Part shown: positions 58,301-64,000 of the stretch, piece by piece
Numbering within the stretch: the first letter of the stretch is position 1
Layout of the letters: the number at the start of each line of letters is the position of its first letter
Notes under the pieces: generated by a model
The model's input: only the letters and a program-made list of their open reading frames with translations
Told to the model about the DNA's origin: nothing
Database searches by the model: none
Assembly (NCBI GenBank): GCA_010093605.1
Contig: MU004182.1
Location: forward strand, 2,527,195-2,591,194
Direction: 5' to 3'
Length of the DNA stretch: 64,000 nt
Origin: Lophium mytilinum
Lineage: Eukaryota > Ascomycota > Dothideomycetes > Mytilinidiales > Mytilinidiaceae
Translations under genes and position numbers: made by a program

Positions 58301-59031
58301 TAGTGGTTCGGGTGGCTCAGGGGCCTCATCCCGGGTGCAGGAGGCGAGCTTGACATGCCTCCCTGTCCTGCAGGAGAATGATGGATCGGAGGTGATCCAC
58401 TGATACTGATGCCGTTGGTTTGAGGTGGTTGATTGGCAAAGAAGGGTAAAGACTTTGTCCACTCGCTTGTGTATTGTGCCGCAGTGTTGGTAGTCGTGCC
58501 CAGAGCCGACAGTAGTGGGGAAGTTGTAGCATTATAGGGAGGCTGCGTTGGGGGTGATCCGGTTGGGTATCGTGAGGGCGGGGATTTGGTTCTAGAAAGA
58601 GCAACGTTAGTCACAGACTGTCATGAAAAAGGGCGCTTCGTGTGTAAAGACTCATATGCCGCGCACGGGTAAGCCGCCTTGGACGCCCCCTTCTAGAACG
58701 AGTAGACGAAGGTTTCTGGTCTCTTTCGCGTTCCTGTACAGGAAGCGCGAAAGCTACGAGAACGCTCGATGTATCATGGCCAGTGTTTACGGCACCCGCC
58801 TACCGCGCAGTATCGGTACAAGGAGATGTCTACTCACAACTCTCGTGGGTATATGCGTGTGACGCGCTCCCCGTACCTATCTTTTCTTCCCAACTCATAT
58901 CTCGAGATGTTCCGGCCGCGCGACTGCAAGTGCTCCAGGGCTTTGGGGCGGTTCCGCTGCTGCTGGTAGAGATAGCCGGCGTTTAGATAGGGGTGGGTAA
59001 GGTCGGCAGCGTGGTCGGGCGAAGGGCTCAT
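55369..59031 (-). CDS. BCAS3-like WD40 protein
   Basis: Large propeller protein, 1138 aa from exons 59031-58838 and 58591-55369. The start MSPSPDHAADLTHPYLNAGY and the helix YQQQRNRPKALEHLQ lie in exon 1. Exon 2 opens in a Pro/Ser-rich stretch (TKSPPSRYPTGSPPTQPP) and then a WD40-like fold: ENVLLVGYEGGLEVFRVEKG, TTLEVYSLKERKHVSTLYTS, GKFVVLASGASGEVFVFAPY, GCSFLSFSPSGLMLMTVSKK and RANRLAVITDKGTVHMFLMP. The segment VRWLTGKGRGSIALVAGG is followed by the part I take as the BCAS3 region. In animals BCAS3 works with PHAF1 at autophagosome formation sites; the fungal role is inferred from that. The 246 bp intron is about five times the local norm. The last ~100 residues are Glu/Asp-rich. The family call is moderate. 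Confidence 0.72.
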
Positions 59032-60089
59032 TCAAATGGTATTTTGGCGCTGGCGGGCTGGCACTCGTCTGCGCGCGGTTCGAGAGATATGGAGGTTGAA
59101 GGTTGTTTGCGGTGCTTGGGCGGGATCGGCTAGAGGGGTGAGAGGGAGGATCTCAAACAAGGCGATGCGTCACAAAGCCGATGACCACGGCCTCGTGTAC
59201 GTGAATGGCTCGTGCCGGACAGCTTGGGAAGAATGCTCTGCGAATACGTTTCACGCCCTTTGCTGGTGCCTGCTGCTGCTACAGAGTCGCCGGCGTCGGT
59301 TGCTGGACGGAGCAGCGACAGCGGTGACAAGAGACAGCGGGCGGGGCGAAGGCGGGGAGCTTTGGGTGGCTGGAGCTGGCGCTGATATAGGGACGTTGGC
59401 TAGTTGGGGGGTGCGATCGAGGGGGGGAGCACGGTGTTATCTCTATGCAGCTTGCGGTGGGTCGGAGGAAGTGTTGGGACTCGTTTGCGGCCAGGGGGAG
59501 TATCTAGATATCGAGTACAGTGTTGGGGATGGAGGGGGAGGGGAGCTCATGCAGCCAAGGGACCAGCTCTGAGGCCGCAGGTGGGATAGCCGGTACCGCC
59601 TCTCGGAGTGCTATTTCAGGGAGACGGCAATATAACAACAATGGCCTAGATGCAAGCACTTCATCCACCATCTCCAACAGAACATGTATACTGTACCAGA
59701 CTTTGCAGCATCACGTGATGACAGCCTCGATGCGACTAGCGCCTCCTTACGCACCCTTCACGGTCACCTGCAAGCGGCCTTCTGCCCGTCTTACCTGTGA
59801 CCACCAGTCACGCATCACCTCCACGCGCGTGGCCGGTACGAGAGTGACCTAAGGAGCCATCTACGTAATGTTCAGCCACCTGCAGCCCGGAGGTACGTAT
59901 ACCTGGTACTGTTGCTACGTCTCCGTCTTCATCTTGCCAGCTGGCCATTGCACGAGTTCTACCAGAACGCTCCAGCTCTATTGGTAATAGTCTTGAAACA
60001 AAACAGCCTTGAAGCAATTCCATCCTCATTCAATTTCATAGCTGCGTCTCTCTATGTTATAAGCCTACCACCTCGAAAGTGCTTTCGTC
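59032..60089. other. Intergenic region, BCAS3-like gene to methyltransferase
   Basis: 1.06 kb. Upstream region of the BCAS3-like gene and the 3' side of the methyltransferase gene. A GC-rich stretch at 59,270-59,560 on the plus strand is open but resembles no family. Confidence 0.5.
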
Positions 60090-61585
60090 TCAACTCTGTA
60101 AGCGGGCAGCCAGCATCGTACATACACTTCCTTCCGGCTGGTTGACCTCTTCAATCTTCAACTTCGGGTCTGCCTTAAAGAACAACTCCTGCCAGTCATC
60201 CAATGTCCTCTCATGGCTCCCCAGTACTGTCAGCATTTGCATATCAAGCCTCCTGATCGACTTTAATACCGTCTTCGGCAGGTGAGGTGCAACCTCCGGA
60301 GGTGGGATCACGCTCTCAGCCAGTACGATGCGGCCTCCTTTCTTCAGTTTGCCGCTTGTAAGCAGGGTCTGAAGGATCTTGACGCAGTGCGCATCGTTCC
60401 AATCGTGGAAGATGTAGCGCAGGAAGTAAGCATCGACAGACTCGGCTTCTAGCCACTCGGGCTGTGGTGCGAAGAAGTTGGCAGGCTTGAAGTCTAAACG
60501 GCCCGAGGAGATGAGGCTCGACTGGTTGACTTGGGCTTCAGCCAATGCTTGCTCAGACTGCCCAGGCAGATCTTGGACAACGAGTCGAAGCGAAGGATTG
60601 GCTTCCGCGATGGCAATGCTAATGTGGCCAGGACCACCACCGACCTAACGATAGCTGTCAGTTCTCTTAACTCAAGGACCTCGCCATGCATCTTCGCCCT
60701 CATAGATGGCATGTTCATATACTCACATCAACTACAAGTCCGTTCTCCGGAAGACTTCCCCAATCAAACCCGTTCACAACATGTTTCGGCAAAAACCCTT
60801 CGCCAGCACTCCAAAACTGCATCGAGCCCGCAAATTTCGCCATTCTCCCGCTCGCCTCGCTTTCGTCACTCGCATACCACTCAAACATGCCTTTATCAGT
60901 TCCGTAGGCCAACTGCAAGCCTGTATGATTCGGTGCTTCGGCACTTGGCCACTTCCGCATCGCATCAGCCGTCTTTGCGGCTGCGGGAAAGACCTCATCC
61001 GCGTTGTTAGCAACAAACGCACGCGCGAGGGGTTCTTTTAGCAGCAGCAGCGATGAAGCAGTATGAGCGACATGGCCTGGCGTAGGCTCGCAAAATATGC
61101 CTTGCGTCATAGCATATCGCAGAATCGTTTTGACGAACCCAACGGCCAGAGGAGGGTTAGTTTTGCTAGCGATCTGCTCGAAAGTAGCACTTCCAGAGTG
61201 CGGAACGTTGGCGTAGAGCTCGAAAGAGGAGATGGCGCGCATCGCGGAGCTGGTGTGATGCTTCTGGCGTGTCAGCCTTCATTTCAGAGGCGTGGATGTG
61301 GAAGTAGAGATTAATCAGGAGTGCGCATACGCCTGCCCATGAACGCTCGACGAGCAAATCTCGACCTCCCATCACGTTCTCGCTCAGAGTCTCGGATAGG
61401 TCCAGGATAATTTGACGAGCTGCATGGACGTTCTTCTCCGAGGGAGGCACGGGGAAGTCTGGATTTGCACCCGCGCTGATAGATAGAGGGTCGAGTTTAT
61501 GCTCTTCGAGATATGCATCTATGACCTTTGCTGACTCGAGGAGCTGCGTCACGATCGCAGTGAGGGACTGCGGTGCAGAAGCCAT
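60090..61585 (-). CDS. SAM-dependent O-methyltransferase (secondary-metabolite type)
   Basis: Methylates a hydroxyl group, probably of a polyketide or other aromatic product. 448 aa from exons 61585-61331, 61263-60727 and 60644-60090 (introns 67 and 82 bp). Exon 1 gives the N-terminal helices of the dimerisation region; the splice to KHHTSSAMRAISSFELYANV restores the plant-COMT-like winged-helix domain, with FCEPTPGHVAHTASSLLLL. Motif I, LVVDVGGGPGHISIAIAEA (near residues 260-278), binds SAM; intron 2 falls between its Asp and Val codons. VVQDLPG is the acidic-loop motif, and DAYFLRYIFHDWND holds the catalytic His (about 344). Next to a 2-oxoglutarate dioxygenase and an NmrA-like gene, a typical cluster setting. 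The acceptor at 61,264 was chosen because it alone keeps phase. Confidence 0.9.
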
Positions 61586-62270
61586 GATGTTGAAATTCAA
61601 GATTTTACTAAAGTTGGAAAGGCTGAAGAATCAACTCTTAGGTTTCAGGGCGTCGTCCAAGGTATAAGTACACAAGGTAGCAGTCAGCCTAGATGTTAGT
61701 TTAGAATGGCTTCAGCTTAGGCTCTACCCGAAGTTTCGGACCCCAACGGCAGATGCCCAACCCTGTGGTTCCATTCTAATTAGGTGAGCAAATCCACAGG
61801 CGGAGCCAATACGATTCCTTCTAACCTTGTAACATAATACTGCAGTAGTCCTCCGGTGAACACGACAGCAAGCAACCATTCGCCAGTATTTCGTATCAGG
61901 TAACGATCCATGAAAGTGGCTCATTGCCTTCAAACAGGTTAGTGATTATGCGACTTACTCGATAAACCAAGGGCGAAGCCAAAACGTAATCGCCGACGTA
62001 GTTAAAGTAAGTTGTTCTAGTTGCCTCGAGTAGCATCTCGCACCCGAAACCCATGAGCCATATAATAGCATACGATTATTATAGACAAACTAAGCTATTG
62101 AGCGCGAGCTAAGTCCAGGCAGCAAACTTTATAATAACGTCAAGAGGTACAAGGTAAAATAGGCAGCAGTGGCTGTCAAGCCTACCAGAAAGCGTACGTC
62201 CTTCCGTTTAATCGCAAGCGCTGCAGTCCCATGTCTAACGATTCTTCATTGCCGTAGTATATTCTCTATC
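61586..62270. other. Intergenic region, methyltransferase to dioxygenase
   Basis: 685 bp. 62,040-62,160 is notably AT-rich (TATAATAGCATACGATTATT). It separates the methyltransferase 5' end from the dioxygenase 3' end. No gene seen. Confidence 0.5.
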
Positions 62271-63366
62271 CTAGAGATCAGCGTAACTAACTTTGACATC
62301 TCTCACAAGGCCGATTGGGTCCTTCAAATCTACCCATCCACAGTAAGGGCTCGATACGGAGTATCCGATCATTCTTTGAATATTTTCCGGCATCTTCTTC
62401 ACGTCCTCAATGGGGTTGGCTAGGAACTGATTCTCCTCCTGCAAATACTTATTAACATGATAGGCTCCCGAGTGTAGTGCAGTAAGAAATATACCTGGCG
62501 GAGATAGCCACGACACATGAACGAGCCGAAAAGCATTCTCGTTTTATCGGTCGTATTAGCAGAGCCTTTAGCATACATGTCAGTACGAGTCAGGCAGTTC
62601 GAAAAATTCAAGACGTCGAGACAAACCTCCATGGAAGCAGCTCGCCAGCATTAAAAACACATCTCCAGGCTGCATGACCGCGTACACAGCTTTGCTCTCA
62701 TCCCCTGGCCCTTCCGACGAGTTATCCAGATGCGAGCCGGGGATGAATCTCGTCGCTCCATTGGCAACGGTGGTTTCGGTCGCAGCTAGGAAGATGCCCA
62801 ATGCAGTGTCGCGATCCATGGTGTATTGATCAGCGCTAATCTTCGGAAGCCTCGTGTGATGCAAAGCGTCGTCGCGGTGGAGGCTCTGGGCTCGCGCGCC
62901 CGGTCCGATTGCAAGGACCGTGGTCGAGTTTAGCTGCGGAACCGAGACGTAATGCTCCTCCTTGTCTCCAATCCAGGTGGTTGTTCTTGTGGTCAGGAAC
63001 TGGTTGCTGATTTCAACGAAGAGGGGGTGCGCGAGCACTTTCTCTGTGTACGAGGGCGATTTTGCTGGTAGTCCGTTGACTCCTGCATCTGCTGTTAATC
63101 ACTGTTTAACGTTATTCCACGTCGGCGAACCTACGACGCGTCTCTGGGGGGAAGAAGTCGCCTTCCCAGGGCACATCGGCGTCGAGGTATGGTTTTACCT
63201 CCTTTACCATTGTGTCGAGGCTCTCGCGATCTACCAGTCCTCGAATAAAGCAGCCGCCATTTCTAGCAATTGATCGCACGACTTTGTCTGCTGAAGCGGT
63301 GCTCGCGTCAAAGCTGTCGACTGTGAAGCCGTCGGTTGGCTTTGGGGTTTCAACGGCGGAAGGCAT
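62271..63366 (-). CDS. Phytanoyl-CoA dioxygenase-family Fe(II)/2-oxoglutarate oxygenase
   Basis: 308 aa from exons 63366-63135, 63082-62627, 62565-62495 and 62438-62271; phases agree. Iron ligands: QSLHRDDALHH gives His146 and Asp148, and LMLASCFHGG gives His228, the 2-His-1-carboxylate triad with usual family spacing. ATRFIPGSHLDNSS and QPGDVFLML are PhyH-fold signatures, and SFMCRGYLRQEENQFL, then MIGYSVSSPYCGWVDLKDP, match the C-terminal part of fungal meroterpenoid and alkaloid oxygenases such as AusE, PrhA and FtmOx1. So a tailoring role in secondary metabolism is more likely than true phytanoyl-CoA oxidation; the substrate is unknown. Intron 1 was placed at GTAGGT (63,134) because PPETRRVNGLPAKSPSYTEK then reads smoothly. 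Neighbours support a small-molecule cluster. Confidence 0.9.
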
Positions 63367-63965
63367 TTCAGAAGGTGTAAATGATCAAGATTCCACAAAA
63401 TTAGATTGCAATGGTACTGAATGCGCTCGCGGGCCGTTGCTTGGGTATCTTACGAGTTAATTAGAATGAAGGAGTCTTATAAACGCTTTTCCCCTGCTGT
63501 AGTTACCCGGTTCTGGCTTGCATATCTATGCGATTGGTGCTCGTGGTCGCCTGCCCGATGGGGCGGAGGATGTGGCGATCTCTCTTTTGAGCCGATTTAC
63601 TTTATTTTAGCGTGAACCTGCACTCTGCAAGGTGCCTTTGGCAAGCAACAACGAGATGGCCTGAGCAACCATGATCTACGAAAGCTTCAACTGTGTGAGA
63701 TTGAGAGCGGTCTTTACGTAACTTCGCTCCTTACGGAAGAGCCAGACAAAAGTGGTGAACAAAGTCTGCCAAAAGGAGTTCGCCAGAGACATCCGTTTGT
63801 CATCATAGAATATGCTTGCTGGAAGTGTATTCTGCTCATGTTTTTATAATCTAAATACATTCTTGCCCTTTCATTCATTCATGTTAGAAGACCCCCGATA
63901 TTCGTTAACTTCTCCACACCATTCTTCAACTTGTTTCTCTAATTTTCTATCTTCAGAGTCAAGCC
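63367..63965. promoter_or_regulatory. Divergent promoter, dioxygenase / NmrA-like gene
   Basis: 599 bp between start codons on opposite strands, so both promoters lie here. No specific site is claimed. Confidence 0.5.
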
Positions 63966-64000
63966 ATGAGAATCGCAATTGCCGGCGCCGGCGACCTGGC
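63966..64000 (+). CDS. NmrA-like NAD(P)-binding reductase, 5' end only
   Basis: Only 11 complete codons are in the window: MRIAIAGAGDL, followed by GC that would begin Ala. This is the first beta strand and glycine-rich loop of a Rossmann fold, and the exact wording is common in NmrA-like/isoflavone-reductase-like proteins of fungal clusters. The ATG follows a CT-rich leader. The rest lies beyond the window, so the family call rests on a very short read. Confidence 0.6.
   Translation, partial: MRIAIAGAGDL

Overview
The window is chromosomal DNA from a filamentous ascomycete (Pezizomycotina). Genes are split by short introns (mostly 45-65 bp, GTRNGN donors, CTRAC-like branch sites). The set includes Atg15, a ribosome-biogenesis WD40 protein, Rpb10, RCC1, pyruvate dehydrogenase protein X, an Abo1/Yta7-type AAA-bromodomain ATPase and an aspartate-glutamate carrier, together with filamentous-fungal genes such as xanthine dioxygenase XanA and a CBM18 chitin deacetylase. 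A Dothideomycetes-like origin is a guess; nothing seen fixes the class. Exon boundaries were worked out by hand from splice signals, reading phase and family sequence patterns.

Layout. 0-6 kb: a seven-exon amino acid permease (-), a 1.9 kb gap and a frame-shifted F-box gene (+). 6-13 kb: atg15 (-) and a VPS9-domain gene (+) share a 270 bp divergent promoter; then a repeat island with two inverted monomers flanking a minisatellite; then xanA (+). 14-24 kb: chitin deacetylase (+), UTP17/NAN1 (-) divergent from RPB10 (+), a ~160 bp tandem satellite, and RCC1 (-). 24-34 kb: a secreted 5'-nucleotidase-family enzyme, an unknown gene, a gene-poor stretch, and a PH-domain gene (all +). 34-46 kb: PDX1 (-) divergent from a mitochondrial membrane protein (+), the large Abo1/Yta7 ATPase (+), and a small unknown gene (-). 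46-59 kb: a GFA-family enzyme (+), a C2H2 zinc-finger protein (-), the mitochondrial aspartate-glutamate carrier (-) and a BCAS3-like WD40 protein (-). 60-64 kb: an O-methyltransferase (-), a phytanoyl-CoA-type dioxygenase (-) and the first codons of an NmrA-like reductase (+), which looks like the edge of a biosynthetic cluster continuing to the right.

How genes relate. Three divergent pairs have linked roles: atg15/VPS9 (vacuole and endosome), UTP17/RPB10 (rRNA transcription and processing) and PDX1/Mrx15-like (mitochondria). xanA and the permease have GATA motifs upstream, as expected of nitrogen-regulated genes, and xanA also has a near-match to the UaY site. The most unusual non-coding content is a dispersed ~160 bp repeat family present as a tandem array, a solo copy and an inverted pair. 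No CRISPR array, tRNA, rRNA or recognisable retroelement was seen.
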